A stretch of 37,093 nucleotides of DNA from an uncultured Clostridium sp. (lineage in GTDB: Bacteria; Bacillota; Clostridia; TANB77; CAG-508): NCBI GenBank assembly GCA_946500265.1, contig CAMMVE010000014.1, positions 1 to 37,093 of the forward strand, written 5' to 3'. Below the pieces are notes generated by a model. That model had not been told where the DNA came from. It did no database searches and saw nothing but the letters and a program-made list of their open reading frames with translations. Below, piece by piece: positions 18,232-24,826 of the stretch. The position numbers and the translations under genes are program-made. Every line of letters starts with the position of its first letter. Within the stretch, counting starts at the first letter, position 1.

Positions 18232-19236
18232 TTAACTAAAATACACAATTTTATTGTCTGGAAAAAATTCATTTATCAAGTCCTTTATATAATCCTCTCC
18301 TTTTTTTCTCTCCTCTTGTTTGTACGTATATTTTCCCTTTCCTCTTCCTGTCATTAATTTCTCGTCATACAAATTTATCGCACTTGGGAACGCTTCTTCA
18401 TTTATTTTTCTGTGAATATAGCTATATGTCATGAATATCACTTCAAAAAACAAATCTTTTTTTACTTTATCACTTAAGTTGTCCTTTAAATATATTAACA
18501 ATTCTCTATATAATTCTTTCCAATTTTCCACAAATATCACAGGCGCTATAAGTATTCCTACTTTATACCCCGCTTCCTTTAGCTTATTTATAGCTTCTAC
18601 TCTCTTATCTAACTGCGATGTTCCCATCTCTACCTTTTGAATTATTTCTTTAGGGTTAACGCTCATCCTTATAATGATTTTATCCTTTCCATCTATATCT
18701 AAAATATCATCAACCATATCAAATTTAGTAGGAAATGTAAGATATCCTTTTTTTGCATTTTTAAAGTTTTCTATTGTCCATTTTAAATTTCCTGTTATGC
18801 TGTTTTCTAATATTAGATCACTATTGCTACCTATTTCAAAAACAAGTTCCTCCTCGCTTTCATTTGTAGTTTTTATAATTTTTTCTAACATTTCTTCCCT
18901 ATTTACAAATATTCTAAGATATGCGCACTTATTATAATTGCAAACCAAATAGCAATACAAGCACATTGCAGTACATCCTGATGAAGTATATGGAACTAAA
19001 TAGTTTGAAATTTTGTTATTCGGAACAAATTTATGCGTTTTTCTAATTCCTATAATTAAATTTCTCTTCATTTTAGGAAATTCTTTGTTTTCCTTTTTCC
19101 TCATTTCTTCAATATTATTATGATTTTCAATTATATACTGTGGCATATTTTTATATTTTTCAAGTAATTCTTTGCCCAACTCATAGTCTTTTGCTTTTTC
19201 TTCATAATATATCGTATCTGGAATAAAATCTCTCAT
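18232..19236 (-). CDS. splB: Spore photoproduct lyase
   Basis: Radical-SAM enzyme that reverses the thymine spore photoproduct during germination without light. 334 residues, close to the usual 340. The cluster motif is CTAMCLYC (Cys88, Cys92, Cys95) within PYTSSGCTAMCLYCYLV, where the SPL-specific spacing C-X3-C-X2-C and following Tyr-Leu are clear. The flanks RKTHKFVPN and AYLRIFVN are also SPL-like. Extra cysteines at 99 and 104 are notable. The start follows AAAGGAACGG. The gene is divergent from ylbJ. It indicates an endospore former. Confidence 0.92.
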   Translation of the reverse strand: MRDFIPDTIYYEEKAKDYELGKELLEKYKNMPQYIIENHNNIEEMRKKENKEFPKMKRNLIIGIRKTHKFVPNNKISNYLVPYTSSGCTAMCLYCYLVCNYNKCAYLRIFVNREEMLEKIIKTTNESEEELVFEIGSNSDLILENSITGNLKWTIENFKNAKKGYLTFPTKFDMVDDILDIDGKDKIIIRMSVNPKEIIQKVEMGTSQLDKRVEAINKLKEAGYKVGILIAPVIFVENWKELYRELLIYLKDNLSDKVKKDLFFEVIFMTYSYIHRKINEEAFPSAINLYDEKLMTGRGKGKYTYKQEERKKGEDYIKDLINEFFPDNKIVYFS

Positions 19237-19390
19237 GATTATTACCGTTCCTTTCTAATGTACAAAGCTGGCAGGAAAGTGTTAAATTTTCCAAATCTAT
19301 ACATAGCATTTTCTAATATTTTATTATGTTCTATTTCTTAATTTTCTATTCTAAAACCTTTTATTAAATGCTTAATAAATGTAATGCTAT

Positions 19391-19419
19391 GTCGCTCTGA
19401 GACCTGTCCCCGAAGCGAC
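19391..19419. repeat. Palindromic element, family A copy 5 (29-bp minimal copy)
   Basis: GTCGCTCTGAGACCTGTCCC followed by CGAAGCGAC. The end bases pair as GTCGCT/AGCGAC around one right-hand core. It lies in the leader of ylbJ. Confidence 0.7.
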
Positions 19420-19461
19420 ATATTTTTTTAACTCTTGCATATTTATTATTAGGTGAGCTTT

Positions 19462-20730
19462 ATGAAGTTTTTGTTTTTATCTTTTAGAAGAAATATTTTG
19501 CCTGTTGTTTTTGTTATTATTACTTTTTGCCTAGTTATTTTTTCGAGGTCTAACTTGAATGCTGCTAATAATGGTCTCACTCTTTGGGCTACTTGCGTTG
19601 TTCCTTCTCTTTTCCCTTTTTTTATTATGACTACTTTGCTTTCTCAAACCAAAGTAGTAGAGTTTACAGGTAAATTGCTTGATAAATTCATGAGACCTTT
19701 ATTTAATGTTCCTGGAATTGGTGGCTTTGCTTTTGTCATGGGACTTATAAGTGGATACCCTGTTGGCGCTAAAATTGTTGCTGATTTTAGAGAAGATGGC
19801 AAAGTTACTAAAGATGAAGGCGAAAGGCTTCTTGCTTTTACAAATAATTCTGGACCGCTCTTTATTTTAAGCAGTGTTGGCATCGCTCTTTTTGGTGATA
19901 CTGCAACTGGTTTGTTACTACTTTGCACTCATATCTTAAGCTGTATTACTGTCGGAATTATTTTAGGCAAATTTTCTATAAAATCTGATGCTGAATTTAG
20001 AAAAAAACATAGGGATACATTTTCCAATAAAGTACTAAATAAAAGTTCAACCATTTTGGGTTCAAAAAGCAAAAAAATCACTTCCAATTTATCTTCTCCA
20101 TCTAAGAATGTAACTTTAAGAAATCTAGGAGGTATATTAGGTGATAGCATAAATAACAGTATTTCTACAATTCTGATGATAGGTGGGTTTGTTGTTATAT
20201 TTTCGGTTATAATTTCTATTCTAAATCAAACTCACGTATTAGATTTTATAAGCAAATTTTTTAATCCTATTCTTGCAACACTTGGCTTTGATTTAGATTT
20301 TGCTAAACCTCTTGTTTCTGGAATAATTGAGTTAACAAATGGTGTAAATCAGGTAGCAAACATTTCTATAAAAGCGATTTCTCAAAATGTAGTTTTATGT
20401 GCTTTTTTACTTGGATTTGGTGGATTCTCAGTATTACTTCAGGTATTTAGCATTGTAGCTAAAACCGATTTATCTATGAAAAAATACGTTATCGGAAAAT
20501 TTATGCAAGGTATTTTCGCTGCAATATATACTTTTTTAGCTTTTAAGTTTTTACCATTTTTGAATTTAGATATCATTGAAACTTCAAATGTCACTTCAAA
20601 TGCTTTAACAAGCTTCACTAATACTACATATACGTTTTTTCAAAATTTAGGTATATTTAGTATTGGAATAATTATTATTTTTGTTATATTTAAAGGTTTC
20701 GATAAAATTTATAATAGGCATAAAGTATAA
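19462..20730 (+). CDS. ylbJ: Sporulation integral membrane protein YlbJ
   Basis: A 422-residue polytopic membrane protein of the YlbJ group (nucleoside-recognition/Gate-domain fold), needed for late spore cortex formation in Bacillus. About eight hydrophobic segments are visible. The conserved GLTLWATCVVPSLFPFF, GLISGYPVGAKIVADF and NNSGPLFILSSVG match the family, and a second Gate-like half follows at GVNQVANISIKA. The start is the ATG at 19462, with AGGTGAG directly upstream. A GTG at 19453 falls within that ribosome-binding site and is unlikely. A short family A copy lies in the leader. With splB it supports an endospore-forming host. Confidence 0.9.
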   Translation: MKFLFLSFRRNILPVVFVIITFCLVIFSRSNLNAANNGLTLWATCVVPSLFPFFIMTTLLSQTKVVEFTGKLLDKFMRPLFNVPGIGGFAFVMGLISGYPVGAKIVADFREDGKVTKDEGERLLAFTNNSGPLFILSSVGIALFGDTATGLLLLCTHILSCITVGIILGKFSIKSDAEFRKKHRDTFSNKVLNKSSTILGSKSKKITSNLSSPSKNVTLRNLGGILGDSINNSISTILMIGGFVVIFSVIISILNQTHVLDFISKFFNPILATLGFDLDFAKPLVSGIIELTNGVNQVANISIKAISQNVVLCAFLLGFGGFSVLLQVFSIVAKTDLSMKKYVIGKFMQGIFAAIYTFLAFKFLPFLNLDIIETSNVTSNALTSFTNTTYTFFQNLGIFSIGIIIIFVIFKGFDKIYNRHKV

Positions 20731-20816
20731 TTTTTAGAATATAGTTATTGTAGTAATAAATTTTTTAGAAATAGTAAGGCTAAAAAATATGCCTTGAGAA
20801 AGGAATGTGATTAATT

Positions 20817-21053
20817 ATGGATAGAGAAAATATGAATAATTTTTATGGTATGCCACCATATAACTATGACAATAATTTTGATCCTAATATGAATGATAAT
20901 CCAATGTTTAACCCTATTGCGCAATATGAGCAGGCATACATGTATTATAGATATATGACACAAGCAATGGAATATAAAATAAAATGTAAAGAATATGATA
21001 AAATGTGTAATGTTTCTGGTAGAAATGAGAATAGTAGAAATTCAAGAGAATAA
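20817..21053 (+). CDS. Small Asn/Tyr/Met-rich hypothetical protein
   Basis: A 78-residue hydrophilic protein. The first half is rich in Asn, Tyr, Pro and Met (MDRENMNNFYGMPPYNYDNN). The second half holds EQAYMYYRYMTQAMEYK and two cysteines. It has no membrane segment or signal. GAGAAAGGAATG lies upstream of the start, with somewhat long spacing. The composition recalls small spore-coat-associated proteins and it follows ylbJ by 86 bases, but no family is recognised and the coat link is only inference from context. It is the last chromosomal gene before the integrative element. Confidence 0.6.
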   Translation: MDRENMNNFYGMPPYNYDNNFDPNMNDNPMFNPIAQYEQAYMYYRYMTQAMEYKIKCKEYDKMCNVSGRNENSRNSRE

Positions 21054-21135
21054 AATAATTTTATTAAATCATACGCAGAGGGGCTTTTCCCTTTGCACAA
21101 CTAATATGGGAAAAATTTGGGAAATAATAAGAAAA

Positions 21136-21168
21136 GAGACAAGTAAGTTTTTAAAACCTGCTTGTCTC
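21136..21168 (-). terminator. Intrinsic terminator originally belonging to the tRNA gene
   Basis: On the minus strand: GAGACAAG...CTTGTCTC stem with an inner GTTTT/AAAAC pair, followed by TTTTCTTATTATTT. It lies just beyond the CCA end of the tRNA fragment at 21176. Before integration it would have ended the tRNA transcript, and it is now 6.3 kb from its gene. Confidence 0.8.
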
Positions 21169-21175
21169 TATGTTT

Positions 21176-21220
21176 TGGTAGCGAGAGGGAGATTCGAACT
21201 CTCGACCCACTGGGTATGAA
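21176..21220. repeat. Left attachment site: 3' tRNA fragment (direct repeat copy)
   Basis: 45 bp identical to 27434-27478, covering CCA, acceptor 3' strand, T arm and part of the anticodon arm. It diverges at 21221. It is not a functional tRNA because the 5' half is absent. Confidence 0.95.
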
Positions 21221-21334
21221 TGTGTTTAAGTACTTATTTTTAAATATCTTAACTTATTTCAAAGTATTGCAAAATAAGCGTTTTATTGATTTTAGTTATC
21301 TTAAAATATTTTAAAAATATCTCGCTACTTTTTA

Positions 21335-21366
21335 TTTTCGTCACCTTTTCGTCACTTATTTGTCAC
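21335..21366. promoter_or_regulatory. Left arm-type integrase sites, three phased repeats
   Basis: TTTTCGTCAC at 21335 and 21346, and ATTTGTCAC at about 21358, spaced 11 bp (one helical turn). The same sequence occurs at the right end, which fits arm-type sites bound by the integrase N-terminal domain. Confidence 0.75.
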
Positions 21367-21579
21367 CTATTTATTATGCTCATTATCTGAACAATTCTTG
21401 TTGCTACATTTATCACAGTAATAAAATTTATAAATGGTATTTTTACATTTTCTAGGTGTAATTCCTTCAAAATTTTCTATTTCTAGTCTTATGTATTCTT
21501 TTGCGTAATATATTTCATCACGGTTTATAAGTGCTTGTATTCTTCTCAAAATATCTAAAATTACATCTTTTTCTATCAT
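21367..21579 (-). CDS. Small hypothetical protein of the integrative element (four Cys)
   Basis: A 70-residue protein. An alpha-helical, charged N-terminal half (IEKDVILDILRRIQALINRD) precedes a C-terminal CDKCSNKNC cluster, with one further Cys at about residue 45, suggesting metal binding. AAGAGGC lies before the ATG, and a perfect consensus promoter lies 33 bases further upstream. Its stop adjoins the left arm-type repeats. No family is recognised. Being next to the left end and under its own promoter, it may take part in element control, but that is inference. Confidence 0.6.
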   Translation of the reverse strand: MIEKDVILDILRRIQALINRDEIYYAKEYIRLEIENFEGITPRKCKNTIYKFYYCDKCSNKNCSDNEHNK

Positions 21580-21611
21580 AATATAGCCTCTTTTCGTAAA
21601 TACTTTTATTA

Positions 21612-21640
21612 ATTATATCGTTTCGAACGTATAATGTCAA
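21612..21640 (-). promoter_or_regulatory. Perfect consensus sigma-A promoter with operator-like dyad
   Basis: On the minus strand TTGACA (21635-21640), 17-bp spacer, TATAAT (21612-21617). The spacer contains CGTTCGAAACG, a near-palindrome centred on TTCGAA, which is a plausible operator for one of the XRE regulators. It drives the 70-residue gene. Confidence 0.85.
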
Positions 21641-21695
21641 TTCGTAATATGTTTGATATTCTATATTAAATATATTAATGTTTGGAGAATATAAC

Positions 21696-21950
21696 ATGAG
21701 TAAGTTTGATGTTAATAGCATTGGCAATAATTTAATAAAAGTAAATGGTAATATAATATTTAAGTTACAAGATGTTTTAAATAAAAACAATATTACAAGA
21801 TATAAACTTTCAAGAATGACTAATATTAGATATGACACTATTTGCAATTACTGTAAAGGAAATGTCACTTTAATAAATGTCGAATATTTAAAAATATTTT
21901 GTAATATGTTAAATTGCAATATTGAGGATATTATAGAATATAAAGAATAG
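21696..21950 (+). CDS. XRE-family transcriptional regulator (element copy 1)
   Basis: An 84-residue single-domain Cro/CI-type helix-turn-helix protein, starting MSKFDVNSIG. The HTH region is KLQDVLNKNNITRYKLSRMTNIRYDTICNYCKG, and the protein ends in MLNCNIEDIIEYKE, the usual close of the HTH_26-like group. TTTGGAGAA lies eight bases before the chosen ATG, so the in-frame ATG at 21678 is rejected. It is divergent from the 70-residue gene, with the dyad-bearing promoter between them, and probably represses it. It is a paralogue of the regulator at 22649. Confidence 0.85.
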   Translation: MSKFDVNSIGNNLIKVNGNIIFKLQDVLNKNNITRYKLSRMTNIRYDTICNYCKGNVTLINVEYLKIFCNMLNCNIEDIIEYKE

Positions 21951-22278
21951 TTTTCTCTTTTTATGGTGTTCGAAATGTCCGCCTTATTTTTTGTTTTTCC
22001 AACTTTCCCTCGAGTTTAGCTATTTATTAAGCTTGTAAAATTTGTTTTTTATAGTGTCGGAAAATTGTTCTTTTTTTTGCTTTTTTACATTTTTATAATG
22101 GAGAAAAATTATACCTTCTCTTGGCTTCCTCATGGCTTAAATAAGAGTACAAATATTCTACCCCCACCCCTCGTGTAATATACTGTGTGAATTTCTTGAA
22201 GGCACACTCACCGTTCTATTAAATGTTTAATATTTATTTCAATGTGGGGGTATTATTATTTATCTAGTTTTGACAAGT
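21951..22278. other. Gene-poor stretch with a C-rich inverted repeat (22159-22252)
   Basis: No convincing gene. The notable feature is TACCCCCAC at 22159-22167, followed by CCCTCGTG, paired at a distance with GTGGGGGTA (22244-22252). A related CCCCCTACCCC run lies at about 23008-23018. Such C/G-run dyads occur in transfer origins of some Gram-positive elements, so this is a weak oriT candidate only. Confidence 0.35.
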
Positions 22279-22548
22279 TTATTCATTAAATATTAAGTAT
22301 ATTCTATCCTTGAAACCGCTTCTATATGCTTGTTTTAATTGCATTTCGTACATATCTATTTTTATTTTTTCGTATGCTTCAACAATTTTCTTTTCTTCAA
22401 TATTCTCAGTTAACTTTTTAAATATATCGTCATAGTCTTTCTCTAATTTTACATATTCCTTATTATTCTTTAAATCACTGTAACTTTGGTTTAATCTTTC
22501 CTCAATAAAATCTTCTACATCTTCTAATAAAACTCTATCTTTATTCAT
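22279..22548 (-). CDS. Hypothetical coiled-coil protein of the integrative element
   Basis: An 89-residue charged protein (MNKDRVLLEDVEDFIEERLN...), predicted largely helical with heptad-like Lys/Glu/Leu spacing and ending AYRSGFKDRIYLIFNE. It has no membrane segment and no cysteine. AGAGGTGGA lies before the start. Short acidic/helical proteins of this look are common in clostridial prophages and integrative elements, but I know no assigned role. It is transcribed from a promoter whose spacer is a perfect 16-bp palindrome, so it is probably repressed by an element regulator. Confidence 0.72.
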   Translation of the reverse strand: MNKDRVLLEDVEDFIEERLNQSYSDLKNNKEYVKLEKDYDDIFKKLTENIEEKKIVEAYEKIKIDMYEMQLKQAYRSGFKDRIYLIFNE

Positions 22549-22578
22549 ATTCCACCTCTTTTTTATAATCTTATTACT

Positions 22579-22607
22579 ATTATATTGGTTATATAACCAA
22601 TAGTCAA
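22579..22607 (-). promoter_or_regulatory. Sigma-A promoter with a perfect palindromic operator in the spacer
   Basis: On the minus strand TTGACT (22602-22607), 17-bp spacer, TATAAT (22579-22584). The spacer is almost wholly the 16-bp palindrome TTGGTTATATAACCAA (22585-22600). Repressor binding there would exclude RNA polymerase. It lies between the 89-residue gene and the divergent XRE gene. Confidence 0.85.
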
Positions 22608-22648
22608 GTATCCATTGAAACTTTTATAATAAAAAAATGGAGGAAATT

Positions 22649-22888
22649 ATGAATAAGATATATAAATTAAAAGTAGATAATGGGTACTATTTATTCAAAT
22701 TAGGTAAGTTATTAGCTGACAATAATATTAGTATTAATCAATTAATGCGTGATACAAACACAGATTTTAAAGTTCTAAAAAGATTAATAACTGGTGAATT
22801 AGTTAGAATTGATATTTTTGTAATTGCTAGATTATGTGATTACTTTAATTGTAAAATTGAGGATATAATTGAATACGTTCATGAATAA
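22649..22888 (+). CDS. XRE-family transcriptional regulator (element copy 2)
   Basis: A 79-residue single-domain helix-turn-helix protein starting MNKIYKLKVDNG. The HTH segment is LGKLLADNNISINQLMRDTNTDFKVLKRLITG, and it closes with YFNCKIEDIIEYVHE, clearly related to the regulator at 21696. The start is fixed by ATGGAGGAAATT upstream. It is divergent from the 89-residue gene, with the 16-bp palindrome between them as the likely operator. Two related repressors in one small element suggest a lysogeny-like switch. Confidence 0.85.
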   Translation: MNKIYKLKVDNGYYLFKLGKLLADNNISINQLMRDTNTDFKVLKRLITGELVRIDIFVIARLCDYFNCKIEDIIEYVHE

Positions 22889-23176
22889 AACTTGTATTTA
22901 ATAGATATATTTTAAATTTTTAGTGTATATAAGTATATAATGTTAAGTTTTGTTAAGTTTATGATAAATGATAATAGTAGGAGAAATAATAATAATTACC
23001 TATTATATCCCCCTACCCCTATTTGATTATATTGTCATATTTTTAGTTACCTATTTAAAAATATTCTATTTGCCTTTGAATTTAAAAATTATTATTACTT
23101 AACAATAATTTATATCCTAAATATAATATTACATTGAAAATAATATGTTTTCCTAATGATTTTTTCATTAAAAACA

Positions 23177-23431
23177 CTATTTTCTTTGTCCTATTAAAAT
23201 TGGTCTTGATAGTAACTGTGTAATATGCCTTTTATCCTTAAAAGGTATTTCCCATCTTGCTCCACTAATTTTCTTTTTTGTATAATATATTTTTGTCGGA
23301 TTTCCTATCTTAGTTAATAATCTTTCATATACCGATTTTTGACAAGTATATGCTATGACCTTACTTTCAAAATAATCTATATTAATTATTGTTTCCTGTT
23401 CTTCTGGTAACGTATTATAAAATTTTTTCAT
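23177..23431 (-). CDS. Hypothetical protein of the integrative element
   Basis: An 84-residue protein starting MKKFYNTLPEEQETIIN. A central KIGNPTKIYYTKKKISGARWEIPF and a C-terminal LLSRPILIGQ look like a compact folded domain with two halves. I recall similar short proteins in mobile elements of Bacillota, but no function is established. AAGGAGAAA lies upstream of the ATG. It is isolated, with about 290 gene-free bases on its left and about 380 on its right. Confidence 0.65.
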   Translation of the reverse strand: MKKFYNTLPEEQETIINIDYFESKVIAYTCQKSVYERLLTKIGNPTKIYYTKKKISGARWEIPFKDKRHITQLLSRPILIGQRK

Positions 23432-23810
23432 AATCTTTTTTCTCCTTCATTTGATTTAAGAAAACAAACTCGAACGGAACCCATTTTTAATTTTCTCTGG
23501 CTTCGCTCACGGTTCGTTTATTATTTTTTTTGAATAAAAGTTACATTGTAACACATACATTTTTTAATAAAAACAATTTCGGTAAATAACTTTTATACAT
23601 CTATGTCTATAATTTTTATATGGCTAGAAATTCATTTTAATATTTTATGTAATCTTAGGTGTTTACATTTTATAGACTTCTAAAATTGCAATTTTATTTG
23701 CAATTTAAACACTTTTGCTTATTTTTTTACGATTATTACTTCTCTTTTTAGCTCTATATTTTTTATAGACAATATTATATATTACCATACCAGCTTTCTT
23801 ATAATTACAT
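23432..23810. other. Gene-free AT-rich stretch inside the element
   Basis: About 380 bases with no supported gene. A 27-codon basic reading frame on the minus strand has no clear ribosome-binding site. There is an imperfect CGAACGG / CGGTTCG dyad near 23470-23518. It could hold the promoter of the 84-residue gene or a replication origin next to the winged-helix gene, but no iterons are obvious. Confidence 0.4.
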
Positions 23811-24155
23811 TTATTTTTTATAATATTGCCATTTATTTGAGAATTTATATCTATTAGGTTTATGTCCTCCTCCATTAGAAAAATAAATTCTTTCTATAAA
23901 TCCTTTCTGTATTAATTCTCTTGTTGATGATATTACAGTAGCTTGGCTTACAATATTGCTTCCTAAAGATATAGAATAGTTAAACTCATCATTTCCACAA
24001 GCCCATAATTTCATATACATATATAATATTTTTGAATTTGGTTTTAAGCTTTTAAAAGTAGTACTATTTAGCATATCATCAGTTAATCTAATATGCTTGT
24101 CTATTTCTTTTTTGCCCTCGTATTGCTTAAAAGGTGCTTTTCTTCCTCTGCTCAT
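23811..24155 (-). CDS. Putative winged-helix DNA-binding protein (replication- or regulation-type)
   Basis: A 114-residue basic protein. MSRGRKAPFKQYEG is followed by HIRLTDDMLNSTTFKSLKPN, SKILYMYMKLWACG, and a helix-turn-helix-like region (SNIVSQATVISSTRELIQKGFI) with a Gly-rich wing (YFSNGGGHKPNRYKF). The layout resembles the N-terminal winged-helix domain of plasmid or phage replication initiators, but it is too short to be a complete initiator. GAAGGTGGT precedes the start. Its ATG overlaps the stop of the upstream 48-residue gene as ATGA, so translation is likely coupled. Last gene of the excisionase operon. Confidence 0.7.
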   Translation of the reverse strand: MSRGRKAPFKQYEGKKEIDKHIRLTDDMLNSTTFKSLKPNSKILYMYMKLWACGNDEFNYSISLGSNIVSQATVISSTRELIQKGFIERIYFSNGGGHKPNRYKFSNKWQYYKK

Positions 24156-24298
24156 ATTACCACCTTCTTTTTATTGCTTTTAAGTTTAAAACGTGGTAAA
24201 ATAAGTATAAATAGCTTGTCTAAGTTATTTAATAGAAGCGTGATTTTAATTGTTTTTCGAAGGGCAAAAAAATCTTGCTTCTCTTTTTTTATATTCAT
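24152..24298 (-). CDS. Small basic protein (48 residues) in the excisionase operon
   Basis: A 48-codon frame opening MNIKKEKQDFFALRKTIKI, with a hydrophobic patch (KLFILILPRFK) and a Lys-rich end. It is supported by a strong GGAGGT site (24303-24308) five bases before the ATG, by lying 13 bases after the excisionase stop, and by an ATGA overlap with the next gene. No family is recognised. Confidence 0.6.
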   Translation of the reverse strand: MNIKKEKQDFFALRKTIKITLLLNNLDKLFILILPRFKLKSNKKKVVI

Positions 24299-24311
24299 TC
24301 TTTACCTCCAC

Positions 24312-24521
24312 TTAAAGACTCTTTACCTTGTTTGAATAGTCTGCTTGTTGCATATTCTGTATTTCTTGATTTTTTATCCATTGGTCTACCGCTTCTTTAT
24401 TAAAATTTAGCTTACTACCTATTCTAAAAAATGGTATTTGCTTATTTCTTACCAATGTTCTTATACAAGATACCGAACAATTTAGATATTTAGAAACTTC
24501 TTTTACTGTGAATATTTGCAT
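24312..24521 (-). CDS. xis: Excisionase-family DNA-binding protein (HTH_17)
   Basis: A 69-residue MerR-like winged-helix protein of the excisionase group. MQIFTVKEVSKYLNCSVSCIRTLVRNKQIPFFRIGSK..., with FNKEAVDQWIKNQE as the closing helix, is the standard pattern. It should bend the attachment sites and direct the integrase toward excision. AGGAGGATT lies upstream and overlaps the end of the preceding small gene. It is encoded on the strand opposite to int, in a leftward operon, so excision would be controlled separately from integrase supply. Confidence 0.9.
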   Translation of the reverse strand: MQIFTVKEVSKYLNCSVSCIRTLVRNKQIPFFRIGSKLNFNKEAVDQWIKNQEIQNMQQADYSNKVKSL

Positions 24522-24528
24522 TTGTTTT

Positions 24529-24675
24529 TTAATCCTCCTTTTTTTCTAATTCTCTTTTTGCCTTGTTAATCCAATATCTTTTGTTAATTTCTTTTACTTT
24601 GTCTTTGTTCTTGTCTCGCCATTGTTTTGCCTTTTTATTCTTTAGTATTCTAACCATTTCTTCAATTTCGTTCAT
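24529..24675 (-). CDS. Small highly basic protein (48 residues), first gene of the excisionase operon
   Basis: A 48-codon frame opening MNEIEEMVRILKNKKAKQWR, with many Lys/Arg residues and a Trp in each half (AKQWRDKN, KRYWINKAK). AGGAGGTGAAAAATT precedes the ATG, and its last codons supply the excisionase ribosome-binding site, so the two are tightly coupled. It is predicted to be helical and may bind nucleic acid. No family is recognised. Confidence 0.68.
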   Translation of the reverse strand: MNEIEEMVRILKNKKAKQWRDKNKDKVKEINKRYWINKAKRELEKKED

Positions 24676-24702
24676 AATTTTTCACCTCCTTAAAAATAAT
24701 TA

Positions 24703-24731
24703 TTGACATTAACATTATTATCTTATATAAT
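24703..24731 (+). promoter_or_regulatory. Perfect consensus sigma-A promoter for the DUF6076-like gene and int
   Basis: TTGACA (24703-24708), 17-bp spacer, TATAAT (24726-24731). Both hexamers and the spacing match the consensus exactly. A leftward promoter for the excisionase operon (TTGTAA, 16 bp, TATAAG on the minus strand) appears to overlap it. Confidence 0.88.
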
Positions 24732-24734
24732 ATT

Positions 24735-24816
24735 GTTATGTGATTACAATAAATATTATAATAACTTAACCTTTGTTAGTCAATAGTGATTTATATTTTT
24801 TTAGTAATCATATAAC
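24735..24816. promoter_or_regulatory. Distant 13-bp inverted repeats in the leader of the DUF6076-like gene
   Basis: GTTATGTGATTAC (24735-24747) and GTAATCATATAAC (24804-24816) are complementary at 12 of 13 positions. The first lies directly after the -10 box and the second directly before the ribosome-binding site AGGAGGG (24817-24823). They could be two operator sites or form an RNA stem next to the ribosome-binding site. Confidence 0.6.
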
Positions 24817-24826
24817 AGGAGGGCTT

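Noticed and set aside
21176..21220. A second tRNA gene at the left end of the element
   Set aside because: Only the 3' 45 bases match. The 5' half is missing, so it is an attachment-site fragment.
22020..22133. 37-codon reading frame on the minus strand (MRKPREGIIFLH...)
   Set aside because: No ribosome-binding site and no context support. Kept only as a remote possibility.
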